Assembly: GCA_013368375.1 (NCBI GenBank)
Contig: JAACJP010000030.1
Span: 1 to 64,000 of the forward strand
DNA length: 64,000 nucleotides
DNA from: Tricholomella constricta
Taxonomy: Eukaryota; Basidiomycota; Agaricomycetes; Agaricales; Lyophyllaceae
Reading direction: 5' to 3'
Part shown: positions 41,648 to 53,824 of the stretch, piece after piece
Numbering within the stretch: the stretch's first letter is position 1
How the letters are laid out: every line of letters starts with the position of its first letter
Translations under genes and position numbers: made by a program
The notes under the pieces: generated by a model
What the model was told of the DNA's origin: nothing
Seen by the model: the letters and a program-made list of their open reading frames with translations, nothing else
The model's database searches: none

Positions 41648-43366
41648 ATGTCAACAGCAAAGTCTGCATCCAAAAAGCGAAAGCGCGATTCAATATCCTC
41701 GGACAGTTTGGTCCTCAAGCTATCTACACCGACACCGGGTCCGGTTGGGCCTCTCCTTGGTAAGTTGATCACCTTTAGTATTTAGATTGCCAGGAAATCA
41801 ATGCAAAACTGGATAGTGAGCTACCCAGCGCTCCAACCCCCGCCATCGACCGCCTTCCAATGTTATGCAAAGAAAAAAGCAAAACACGAAGGGAATCAGA
41901 CACAAAAGGATGAACAGATCAATGAGCAGGACATGCTGGTCGTTGGCGAAACAGAAGACGTGGAATTCATCTCGAATGAAGCAGAAAGTAGGCTGGTGGC
42001 CAATTCTGGATGTCGGTGAGCCCCCCGACCCATCTATTGCAAAGAAAATTCGCTTATCTTGGCCCAAGGTATCTCGTAGCAATACACAACCGGCGCACCG
42101 GTGCGCTTAGCGTTCTACCAACACCAAAATCCCCATACATCCTGACGAGGATCGTAAAAACCTTGAAAAGTATCCCCGCATCCGCCGCGCCCACGCAGCA
42201 GGAATATAGGGCGGCTAGGACCATCCTCGGTGAGACATTCGGGACAAAGAAGGCCAAGGCCAACATCCGGGCGCAGGAGCGCAATCGCGTGGACGTCACT
42301 GCGATGCAAGGTGTTATGGATCACCTGCAACAAGGTATCGATAAGGGTGCTGCTGGGCTTATGACTACTGGTGCGATCTTGCCTTCGATGGTTAGTATAG
42401 TGCCTTCCTTATGTGATTAATTTTTCTTTTCGTTAGAGGAAGCAAAGGAGGAGGTGGACAAGAACAGGCTCATTCCGCCGTTCGACGCCACAGCGGTAGA
42501 ACCTGAAGACATATATCCCCTGCATGGCATCATTCCGGAAGTCGAATGGAAGGCGCTTTCCGTCAGTGCCTTTGACCAGGTTGCGCATAATAGAGAAAAG
42601 ATGGCTCTCTTGCCATTCAGATGGTCGCAGTGGCTCTTTAAGCATATCAGCACGAAACAGGCAGAGTCCGATTCGCCGAAGAGAAGGAAGAAAATCCTGT
42701 GAGTTGTCGTTCAGGTTCATACCATCGCCATTGTCGATTGACCAGACGTCCGTAACTAGAAAAATCGTGCTGTACGTTTCGACAATGCTTGCTTTCCGTC
42801 GTAGCACAGAGCACGGCAAGGGGGTAACTAGAGATGAACTGAGTGAGAAGTTACCTGGGGTACCTGGAGTTGTGTTGGACGGTCTGCTAGCAAGGTTCAC
42901 AGAGACATCCCGTGGATCTACGAGGTATGCGTCCCAGACTTTGTCTTTCACCGTCTCTCCTTACCACCGTGACTGTCCAGACACATATTGACGTCAACGA
43001 TGCAAACGAAGCTTCTCACATATATTTTCGCGCTCTGCTTGAAAGCGGACAATTTTGCGACAGATACCCATTCCATCGCCATCGACTTATCGAAGTCCCC
43101 AGCCGAGTATGCTCAATATCATTCCTTATTTCTTTAACTGATCGCTTTTATGTCAATTAGGGTCAACGGCTTATTTAAATCGCTCGGTAAGTTAGCGGGT
43201 ACTCGACGTTGACTTATTTCTAATATATCGCGCAGGCTGTAAAATCACTCTACTGGGCGAACGGGAGCGCACACGGTTAGGGTTATCAGATTCCGCTGCC
43301 ACAACCAAGATGGCAGTATTGAATGCGCCCGTCGAGTTCCCGAAACCGAGACTGAGGCGAAAGTAA
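41648..43366 (+). CDS. RPA49: RNA polymerase I subunit A49
   Basis: Exon 1 (41648-41759) has a lysine-rich start (KSASKKRKRDSISSDS). Exon 2 begins at 41817 with VSYPALQPPPSTAFQCYAKK, and further exons continue to a TAA at 43366. The family signature YLVAIHNRRTGALSVLPTPK follows an intron at ~42018-42069. Then come ARTILGETFGTKKAKANIR, MDHLQQGIDKGA and PPFDATAVEPEDIYPLHGII, all diagnostic of A49/PAF53. The C-terminal tandem winged-helix part includes RDELSEKLPGVPGVVLDGLL, YIFALCLKADNFATDTHSIA and LFKSLGCKITLLGERERTR. A49 forms a heterodimer with A34.5 on Pol I and stimulates elongation and RNA cleavage. Several short introns carry normal GT-AG ends. Confidence 0.92.
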
Positions 43367-46300
43367 TTTTACCCGTCAAACGCTCTTTCAGGTACTATAT
43401 CGCTGTCGTCATCACCAATGTTACATGGGGCATGGTATCATATTATTGAAGAACTGCGATCATGAGATGGTAAACTATGTACATGGTAAGTGGTCTGTCT
43501 GGGGATATAGCCTTATGAACGCGATCAGATGTGGTGATCGTTCGAAAGTGAAGGGGCAAGTATCTGAATATCCGAATGCTGAAACCTGGTATCGGTCATT
43601 CCATATCCGCCTCTCGGAGCAATCCCCATCCCATCAATACAGATGTCGCGCTGGGCGAAATTTCGTCATCATGAGACCAGACGCGTGGACTCTGCGCAGT
43701 GGCCGCTGTGGAATATCATGCGCGTCTTCGACAAACATGAGGCAGCTTGCATAGCCAGTTCACTTTTATGAGAAGATCTATTTCGAGTGAGTCGTGAGAA
43801 GTGGCCGAGCTGTAGACACGACTAAAGGTGTGCACATACAGGTAAGGCAGGCCGAGAGGGGCCGCGCTAACCATGGATACATGGTGTCGAGGTACCCGAA
43901 GCGTGTCCCGCTGAGAACTGCGGGACAATTGGGGGGCTGGTAGCAGAATACAAGACACTCGGAGCACCAGATTTGGTGGTATGCGTCGTTCATTGCATGC
44001 ATGCTGTGATCGAGGCCACGATCATTGGAGCAGCCGCAGCGGATAAGCCAATGGGTGTACTCTGCAGTTGTACATTTGCATGAGAGACAGGCGGACATCG
44101 TCATAGTTCAGGGTCGAGTGGGGTCGGAGTATCGACATCGCTTGGGTTTATAAACGTACGGAAGTACGTCGAGGCGTGCGCTCGTTGCATCGATAAACGC
44201 TCTTGGGCCCCCGTGTTCGTCACTAAGGCGGATATGAAAAGGAGTGCGCCTGTTGACTGCTGCCGTTGCCTCAATCGGAGTGTGTTTGACAATCGATGGT
44301 CGGAAGATGACGCAGAGAAGATCCAGAACAGAAAACAACATCCATCCCTCTGGTAGATTACCGGGATAGGAGTCGGAACTCACTGATTATACTGATGTAC
44401 TGTGGCAGGTTCTGAAACTGAAGCTCACAGACAGCGGGGATTACACACTGGCCTCGACAAGTTCGGAGAATTTCTCAGTTTTGCGGTCATTACTGAACTC
44501 ACCGTCTTGCTGTTGTGATGGGTGGCCTCGAGAAATTATGCCTTGAGCTTCTTGGGCATGCAATAATAGGAAACAAGAAGCTAGATGGAGTCCAACCTCG
44601 TACGACTTCAGGGACCGGGAGCAAGGCGCGTCGCGTGACAAGGCGTTACACGAGAGTGACCCGTTGATTTCATGCCATTTCCAAGGCCGCGACGCTCTCC
44701 TGTTCGGACGATGCCAGTGCTCTGCCAGTTTTTCATCGATTCAGGCCTATCTCCCACTTAAGCGTCGGGATGGGCCGTACTCGTGGCGCCTCTCCACCCA
44801 GCACCTCCATGCGGAACCTCAGTTGACGCGATCTATGCTCGCCGTCCGAACTCGTGATGATTTTCGACGTCAGCCGTGAGTTTGCCGTTGCAAAACCTTC
44901 ATTTGAAGAGTATCTTGACTCTTATGCCGGCTCTTCGAAGGCTCAGGCTTCTGAGATGGCAGAAGGCCATGCGAGGTGCCGCGGGATACCAAGGGGTCCA
45001 GACTCGGGGAAGTCAAAGGCGTAACTTGCTTGAATCAATTTGAAATGATTGACTTCGGTGTCTCGCCCATACCCTGAATATCATATCACAGCACATCTCC
45101 CATTCTTAAAGATCGCCAGGACTCGTTCGTCTACGACGGTTTACGTGGTTTACACGATGTCGAACTTCTAACACCATCTAGACTCACCGTAAAACATCCT
45201 GGTCGACTCTAATTAATCCTCGCCTATAATCGTTCTCGAGGTCCCCGTGCGCTCTGAACCTCGCGATTTGATGGGAAGCCGCCTCCGGTAGGACGAGCAC
45301 ACAGTCCGAAATGAAGAGCAATTCATATGTACGTCACCATTACGGCGCACCTTGAACTTGGCCGTCTGGTATTAACGACGATTTATTGTTTGCCGCCCTG
45401 GATTCTATAACATTCGGAAGTCCTGCTCTCTTTTTAAACTTCTGATTGCCTTTCTCGGCGATAATCACTCGGCTAAATGGATATCAAGGATGAAGTATGC
45501 CCCTTCAATAGTGGCGAAAACAGGGAAGGATATCCGGGACATGTGCGGAAGGCGCGGTGCACCCGTTGCGTCATCCAGAGATGCATTTTTCGTATTGAAG
45601 GTCGACGACGCCGTCTGCGATGCCTGCCATGCGGCTTGTCTCTTTCTTCAAGAAAAATGACGTTCATGAAAGGTCCGTGCCAAGACGACGCCAATATGAA
45701 AAACTTCATTCGGGCCCGCGCGATTTCGTGGCTTTCAACGTTATTGTTGCCTTCGGTAAAGGTATTTGAAAAATTATACGACGGGACTAGCCCACAATCT
45801 GGCTTGGGTACGAGAACGGCGGAGAGGTTCTAATTTGTAAGTTCACCCATCTCAACTCTTCCTTGTGATCCAGCCACTTACCATGTTGTCAATTCCACGA
45901 TAATATATGATCGACGGAGCGGGGTGATACCACTACTCTCCACTACTCCTTCCACCACTGGGATAGTCAAATGTCAAAGAGTCTTGGGGATGCTGACATG
46001 CAATCATCACTCCACAAATGCTCGCGGAACCTAGTTTTGGCTTTGTGAAGCCGTTACACGAAATGCTTGTTGGAACCCCAAATTCCTAATTCGCAATGGA
46101 TGTACCTGAGGTTTGTGAACCTCGTTATAGACCTTCTTTCAATAGACTTGGAGTTCCCGTGGTGGAGAATTTCGCCATCACGGTCTGCCATCGATGAGCT
46201 TAATTCTTACGGCGATCCAACAGACTAGGGACATTATTCCCACCAACCTGCCTGCCTGCGATTCCATAAGCGGTAGAAGGTCGTCCTGGCCTTGTCACTG

Positions 46301-49300
46301 TGCAGGGAAATACACGTGGACGAGGACACAGCAATCGGGAGGGTCAAGCGATCCAGGGCTCCATCGCGATGCTGCGGTCTTTGCTTTAACTTGTGGACGG
46401 ATTTGCTCATGTCCAGCCGAAAAAATCGAACGATGCCGATTACATACAGCTGATTCTGGGCTTCGACATGCGTCTTCGTTATGTTTGGAGTGCTGGTTTT
46501 GCTTCTTGTCTTCGTTCAGACAAAAGGGATATCATCTTCTGACATGGGAAACCGAATGATCTACGCGTGTGATACAGCCGCCGGGGACGAGGTAACAGGG
46601 GACTAGAATTGTTGTGCATACCTGTTTGCTTCTTGTGATTCATTTTCGCAGCCTATGTTTATTCATCGCGCTTCTAACGGGCTGGAGTAAGAATGTTTAA
46701 TATGCCATGAGTTGCACGAGTCCATGGGCTCGTGTTCGAGTCCTGGCCTCTGCACGTTCAATTTGTAGACCCTAAATGCACGGAATATATCATTGAGGAG
46801 GCTTACGTTACATCATACGACTCGGAACGGAAGTCCATGTCACTGTAATTGCGGGCGTTGTAACTTTTTCTTTTGTTTCACGGGGAGGCAACTTGACTAC
46901 AACCACGAATGGCCATGCGTGATGATTCTTTCATACGCAAGCCATGACGCAAATGTCCTGGTTGATCGGAGTCATTGGCGTTGGGGTCTATCGAGCCTTC
47001 AGCCTGACGAACCCTGTCGGAGGCTGCAATACACAATAGAAGACAATCACTCCGCAGAACGATCGATCAATTGGCCAGGTAATGTCGTTGATGAGGGGAG
47101 ACGATTTGATGACAGCGAGTCGAAACAGCGATGATTTAATTTATCACGGAGAGCGTCTATCAGGTCTGGGCATCATGAGACCAGTGTTGGGGACGGGATC
47201 GTGGCATGCCGGTGGGCTAGGCTAAAGGGCAATCGAAAGAAGTCAAATTGTAGGGTAAAGTCCTAAAGTCCTGCATGGTTAGTAAGAGTAGAAAACATGA
47301 GGAAAGCCCGATCCCCGTTGCCCAATAGACGCCACTGCCCACGCCCTCTCAGCTATAGTCGGTCATTTGAGGCGTAGCTGGCCCAGTGTTTAGTAAATCG
47401 ACAGTTTCCTTTTTGTTCCCACTGGCAACGAACGCCACGATGCGGGGACTTGGACTCGGACCTGAACCATGAGACTTCAGTGCATAGCCGACAGCACGGC
47501 TGAGAAGGCCGTGGTCAGAAAGATGGCAGAGACGTATTGAAAACGAGCCTAACCTCACCGATATAGGTAATGATGCCCCAAACTTGATCAACCCTAATGC
47601 AAACTCATGCTCATCGTCCCATGAGTGTCACAACTTGAAATCTGACCCTCAAAATGCGTTAATCACCGACCTGGTTACCCCCACGCCGCCTCGGTTGGCC
47701 CTGCAATAACTCTGAACATAAAGGGGACGCTACAGAGGTGGGGGGGCAGCAGATGAATTGTCCCGCTTGTCCAATGTCGCACGTTACCTGACATTCCACG
47801 TCCAGTCGTTACGACAGGATACCCGAACCCAGTAGCCAGTCAATTCAGCAATCTCCACGCATCTATATCCAAAGCTTTCGGTACGAATCTCCAGATCGGA
47901 AGGAGTCGGCGAGTAGCATTCTGGTAGCGCTGACGTAGCACCTGAAAATCCATAGCGTGTCGCCCACCTGATTGTTATTACTTGAATTACATTAATTGTC
48001 CAGAACGCTGACGCGTCCTCTATGTGATGTCGACATGCGTTGCATCGGCGCTGGAAACCTTGGAGAATATGACTTGTCCCTCAGGAGGCATGAGCTTAGC
48101 TGGCAGTCCTCGTAATTCGAGAAGGAAGGTTCGGACATAATAGGAGGTAACGCACACTTGCGTCCCTGAGGGTGAACAGGCTGTGTACGTGGGCTCTAAA
48201 GCAGAGGTCTATCATCGCAGAGGTCAAGCGATGTGACAGTGTAAGAGGGGTTGCAAGGACAGAGCCTGCGTCACGGCTGTAAGGGTGAAAGAGTGGATTA
48301 GTAGTAAACAATGTGGCGGTTAATGCCAATGCCAAACGGATCGGAACTCCGTAGTCGGACACAGCGGACAACGGCCTTGCTTTTAAATTCCAGTTGCATT
48401 TAAGGTCATTATGCTTCTGTAGCTGGGAGAAGGCCCTCGTTGTGCAAAAATTCCAGATCGCGGATGCGCTGTGGGAGACAGATGGGTTGGTCAATATTCG
48501 CAACAACGTTAACATACCGCAGTTTTAGGTTGGTATCCACTCATTTCAAAATTAATACGGTGCTGTAGCCGTAGACCACATTTTGAAAAAATCTTAGCCT
48601 GGTTATATAGACTTATAGGAACATGAAGACTGTCACATTTCTTTATTGGTATCGACTATCTACAGGCCTATTGAATGTACCCCGAATTCAGCAGGGCGCG
48701 GCGGCTTTCCGTCCATGGGAACGAAGGCCGTTGCTTCGTCGAACAAGGGAGAAACAGAGATGGCGAGGATTTGGGCCATGTCGGTTACAAAGGCATGTTC
48801 CGGGCTGAGGATAAAGCGGTAGGGCTCGTGGCCCGGTCACCCGGTGCAAAAAAGGGGAGGGGCGAAGACGTCAATGTGCAAACTTCTGTGACGAAGGCGG
48901 GGGGTTGGAGAGGTGGCCGCAGGCGCATTAATTGAAGAGCAAAAAATCCACAGCATGACAGATGAAAAACAGAGTTTCCAGCAGTGGTAAAGCGAGGACC
49001 AGCAGAATTATGGTTTGAGTCAAGCTAAAAAATTATCAAGCCTTGGACATGGTCCTCGGGACTGGTGAGATACCAGAGGCATGCTGGAGATATAATGCAG
49101 CGGTCGCCGCGGGCGGCCCAAGCAACTGGCGCAGACTATGCACACTGGGACGTTGATGGTGAATTGAAAGGGATTACATGCCACATGGACAGGGTCTTGT
49201 AAATCCGGGGCCAAATCGAATGATAAAACCCTCTGTAGTTATAGATGGTAGGAAGGCAGGCGTTGGCATCATCAGGTCGAAAAGTTGGGCTGAAACCAAT

Positions 49301-49627
49301 CCATGAAACCAGTGTTAAACCAAATGTCCTGGCAATGTCGATCATACCACCCACGTGGCTGTAAAGGGTGCAAATACGGACAAATAGAGTTCGTTCATCC
49401 GTTCACTGGCACCGGCGGCGACGACGACCAGCGACGACTACTGCACGACTACTGGGCAATCCTTTACCAGCAACGACAAGTGGATACTAGAAACCACAGT
49501 CTTTTGTGGACATCGATTTTGGATATTACGCAGCCATCTAGTCCAGCTTTCAACTCTTTGCGGCGGCGGAGACCCTCAACAACGTCCAATCGTTCTGATG
49601 CAGCTGTGGTCCATTTCTTGAAAAACT
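43367..49627. other. Long gene-poor region (~6.3 kb)
   Basis: Only short frames occur, with biased or random-looking composition and no joinable exons. Minor points: a Cys-rich minus frame at 43778-44104 (CSECLVFCYQPPNC); a coding-like minus stretch at 44108-44300 (HIRLSDEHGGPRAFIDATSA); a B-box-like GTTCGAGTCC at ~46731 without a complete tRNA. The region may hold decayed genes or mobile-element relics; I cannot support a specific one. The right end carries the promoter of the kinase gene. Confidence 0.45.
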
Positions 49628-52600
49628 ATGGCCAACAGCGCGTCTTCAACGACTTATTCGAATTCGAAATCTGCTCGCTTTTCCACCAGTTTGAAGGCAT
49701 TCAAATTTTCGACCAAGGACAAGGAGCCCAAACCCCCACCATTGCCTCCCAAGGACATCTATTATCTCAGGAACAACAGATCCCTCGCGTCTCTCTCACC
49801 CGACTCACTCTCAATCCCTAACACCCCACTTACACCTCACTCACAACGCTCGCTTAGACCGGACATGAACATGAACCACTCCTCCATCTCTCTGGTGTCT
49901 TCCGCAGCATCTGCAAGGTCCTTCTCACCTGCAGAATCAGTCCATCCTATGCCTTCCCAGTCGCAGAAGAAAAGCAAAGTCGGCGGATTCTTCAAATTCG
50001 CGAGACGGAGCCCCAAGGGTGCGTCATCAAAGACTCCGCCCCCTTCGGATGCTATCCCATCGCCTCCAACTGAAGATGATAACATCTCTATGCCGTGGAA
50101 CTTCCAGGCAAGTCTCACGACTAGATCCTCTTGAATGATATAAAGCTCATTCTCGGTTTGCAGCACAATATACACGTCGATGAAGGGTGCGTCAACGCTA
50201 CACCAGGCTGAAGTTTACATCTGCTGACCTCTACATCCAGGTTTACAGGTCTTCCTCCTTCATGGACGACATCGCTCGTGAAAGCTGGGTTCACCGAGGA
50301 TGAAATTGCGGAGCTGCAGAAGCGACGGACAGCTGGCGCTCGTTCGCCCGGGTCTCAATATCTCTTTACTGATCGTCCTGCATCTCCTGCCTACTCGGCA
50401 TCCAATTCTCCAATCCTGACACATCCGACACCTCGTACGACATCACTTCCACGCCAGTACTCTGATGCTTCTCTCAAAGCGCGCCAAGAGGCAGGGGCAC
50501 GCTCTCCACCACCACTACCCCATCTGCCATCAGGTGTTGCACCGGGCCAGGGTCTTAATAGATCTCCTCAACATCAACTCTCGGCCGATCAGTCATCCGT
50601 TCACCACCATCATCCCTCCTCATCCTTCCACTCCTTTTCTAATTCGAACTCTAGTTCGGTCAGCTCACACGTCACCAGCACCAGCGTTAGTAGCTTTGTG
50701 CAAGACGCGGCGTTTAGCTCGGTTCGTACAGCTTCTCCCGCGAGCGGCGCAGAAAGATTCCAGCCAAGTACCCCACCTAGACGTACATACCATATTACTA
50801 ACGAAGTGCCTATCAACTCCCCTCCCCCATCCTATACGCACTACAACGCTCCCTCCAATGGCAACGAGAACAATTATCCACCTGACAGGAAAGGTCAATC
50901 CTCTTCTGATTATGCGTCAAGTGTTCACTCGACGCCACGATCGCGTCCCGCGGCTGGCACCTCATCGTCTACTGCGACGCCGGAAACGACACCCCAAAGA
51001 TACCAGCGTCCCCGCGCAAGCACAGATACCTCTCATGAACGAACAGCATCATCAATGTCAGCATCAGCATCTTCTTCCAGTCTCGACGACACGTTCCCAG
51101 AATCTATTGCACAACCCCGGTTTGATCGTCGTTCGAAACGCCTAACTGCTCTTCCTCCTCGTCTTTCTTTGCACAAATCGAAGGATAGTGCCGATCTCTC
51201 GTCATGGGGGGAAGCTTTGCTATCTGGTATATCCACTGCGAGCGCAGACTTGACTCCCAGTACATCAACTTTCGCGGTTGCGCAGGACACCAGTCTCTCA
51301 TCAACGGCGAACGGCTCGAGCAGCGTCAACGCCGTTGCGTCCACAAATTTAGCGTATTATGCACGTGCAGAGGCGGCCGCGAAACTTTCACCTCCGCCAA
51401 CCAAAATGGGCGAGAAGCCGAAGAGGCAACCGCCTCCAACGCGGCCTATCCCACCACTAAACATGCGCAAAATCAGTGGCGAAGAGCCTCGGCCGAGCTC
51501 TGCGTTCGACTCCGATGAGGATGAAGCACCATCGTCATCATTTGTGGAGCCGGCGTCTACCGCTCGATACGACCCGGCGGCCACCTCGTGGGACGACCCA
51601 GGAGCACTACTCCAAAGCGACTCAAATACGACTGTTCGGTCGGATGTCGTAACGCCGTTGTGGAATGAACTCCAGGGAATGATATCAGATGAACATGCCC
51701 CAGAGCAGTACAGCGCGGCGCTGAGCGAGACATGCTCGCCAACGTTGCCTATCAGTCCTGCGGATCGTCGAGGCGGTGACGACATAATCAAAGGGCGGCG
51801 ACCCGGCTTGGATGAGGGGCTTTTAAAGGCCGAAGAGGAGAGCAGGGATCGTGGATCTAACAGAGATTCGAGCAGGAGTAGTACCTCGACTGTTATGGGG
51901 CTTGCGGAACCAGCCACGATTGTAAGGAGCGTGTCAATCGCCAGGAGGGCAGGGGCGTACGTTGTCGACAACTCAAAGGTAGCAGGTGGGGCGAGGGGGG
52001 CGGAACGGGAGAGGAGAGGGCAGGGTTCAGCGCAATCATCTCCACCGGCGACTGGGGTTATTGGCGATGCAAGACACCCACCTTCACCATTGAGCTCGAC
52101 TTTTGGCAGCGAGGAAAGCTCTGCCTCCGGGTCTGGATCATCGAGCTCGACGTCGCAAGAACAGCAAACGCCTACGACGGACCCTGGACTGGACTCGTCG
52201 TTGATGTACTACCTCGACTCAACAGCCTCCCCCGATCCATCCAAGGTGGCTTTCTCCCCAGGTCCCCACCATAAATTGTTGGTCTCGGCCACAGACACGT
52301 TCGGCGGGATCAAGGAATACGAGGAGGAATACGAGGATGATATCGATGACGAAGGCGAGAATATAGATACGGCCACCGGCGTGCCTATACAGCGCCCTAG
52401 GATTATCATCAGTGGTGACTCGTCCTCCGGTGAACCAACACCCCCAGTGTCATCGTCAGGCTTGACACCGTTGTCGCCTTTCCAGCGTTACCGCGGCTGG
52501 CTTTCAGCTGTCGTCGCCCCGTTGGAAGATTTCATTGACGAAACTGTCGATCCCCGTGATTTCTATCTAGACCTTCAAGAAATTGCCGAGGGCGAGAGCG

Positions 52601-53778
52601 GGTCGGTGTTCGCTGCACGACTCACGGACAAGAACATTCACAGACTGAGGCTACCGCCACTTGTCAAGGCCCTTGATAATGACGACCTCGCAAACGGACG
52701 CACGACACTTGTAGCGATCAAGAGCGTGGCAATCCTTCCATCCGGCTCACCGAAGCTGATCGACCTCGAGCGCGAGTTATCGTTGATGAAGGGCCTATGG
52801 CACGACAACGTGCTTTCGATGGATGCGGTGTATGTTGATTTGGTCGAGGACACTCTGTGGATACGAATGGAGCTTATGGAGCGGAGCCTTGCTGATATCA
52901 TTGGGTTGGTTGGGCAGGGTCTTATATTGCAGGATCGGACAATTGCGAGGTTTGCAGGCGACGTAGGTGACTCAATATTTGGCGGGGAACTACGCTGATC
53001 CTTTTTCGGCCTTGATCTAGGTACTGTTGGCATTGGAATATCTCCAGAGTCAACGCATTGCTCATCGCGACGTCCGTTCCGACAATCTGCTTCTCAACAG
53101 CAAGGGGATATTAAAACTCAGTCAGTGCATCTTAAGTCTACTTGTGCTCAATGAGGCTGAGTTTGAGTTCCTACAGCCGACTTTTCCAATGCTGTTCAGG
53201 TCACACGAGAATCACCAATACGCTCAGATCTGGCCGGCGTGGCGTACTGGCAGGCATGTCATCTCTACTTTTCGTCTATATCTATTTTAACCATTATCTG
53301 TTAAATTGACACAGGCACCGGAAGTACGAGTGTACGTCAAGCCATCTCCCGTTACTGTTCAGCTACTGACTCTTGACTGCATATAGCCCGCCTTATAATG
53401 CCCTTAAAGTGGACGTTTGGTCTCTAGGAGCCACCATCTGGGAGATGGCCGAATCTGAACCTCCGTTTGCTGAGACGCAGCAGTTCGGTGACCGCTGGCC
53501 GCCGTTAAGCAAGCCCCAACTCTATTCGCCCGCCTACCATGATTTCTTGCGTCTATGTTCTGAACCTCCTTCATCTCGCCCAGCTCCCAGCGAGTTGAAA
53601 AAGGTGCGTCTTATTCAACGTTCATCCTCCACACTTCGTCCTCATCACGTCATAACAGACCCCTTTCATCAGCAACGCCTGCGGACGACCTGTAATCATT
53701 CAACTTATTTCACAATGCATGGCTATTGAGCAGGCCCTCCTGGATGGAGACGCCAGTCGTGGATCCATTTCGGAATGA
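49628..53778 (+). CDS. CRIB-domain (PAK/STE20-like) protein kinase with altered catalytic motifs
   Basis: Eight exons: 49628-50107, 50164-50186, 50241-52962, 53021-53120, 53177-53253, 53315-53331, 53387-53603 and 53659-53778, about 1,250 residues. A basic N terminus precedes a CRIB motif formed across two introns (ISMPWNFQHNIHVDEGFTGL), the site for GTP-bound Cdc42/Rac. A disordered Ser/Pro linker of ~750 residues follows. The kinase domain has a glycine loop EIAEGESGSVF, ATP lysine TLVAIKSVAIL, catalytic loop HRDVRSDN instead of HRDIKSDN, TDFSNAV instead of DFG, and a normal WQAPEVRVPPYNALKVDVWSLGA. Thus the catalytic lysine is Arg and the DFG glycine is Ser. Activity may be altered, or the protein may act partly as a scaffold (inference). 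Two introns use GC donors. Confidence 0.88.
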
Positions 53779-53824
53779 TATACCCCGCACTAATTTTATC
53801 GGCTTACATCGCTATCTATCTATT

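Noticed and set aside
44108..44383. Coding-like minus frame
   Set aside because: Reads plausibly but no start, splice partner or domain; left inside the gene-poor region note.
46680..46770. tRNA-like stretch with GTTCGAGTCC
   Set aside because: The T-stem does not pair and no A box or acceptor stem fits; at best a relic.
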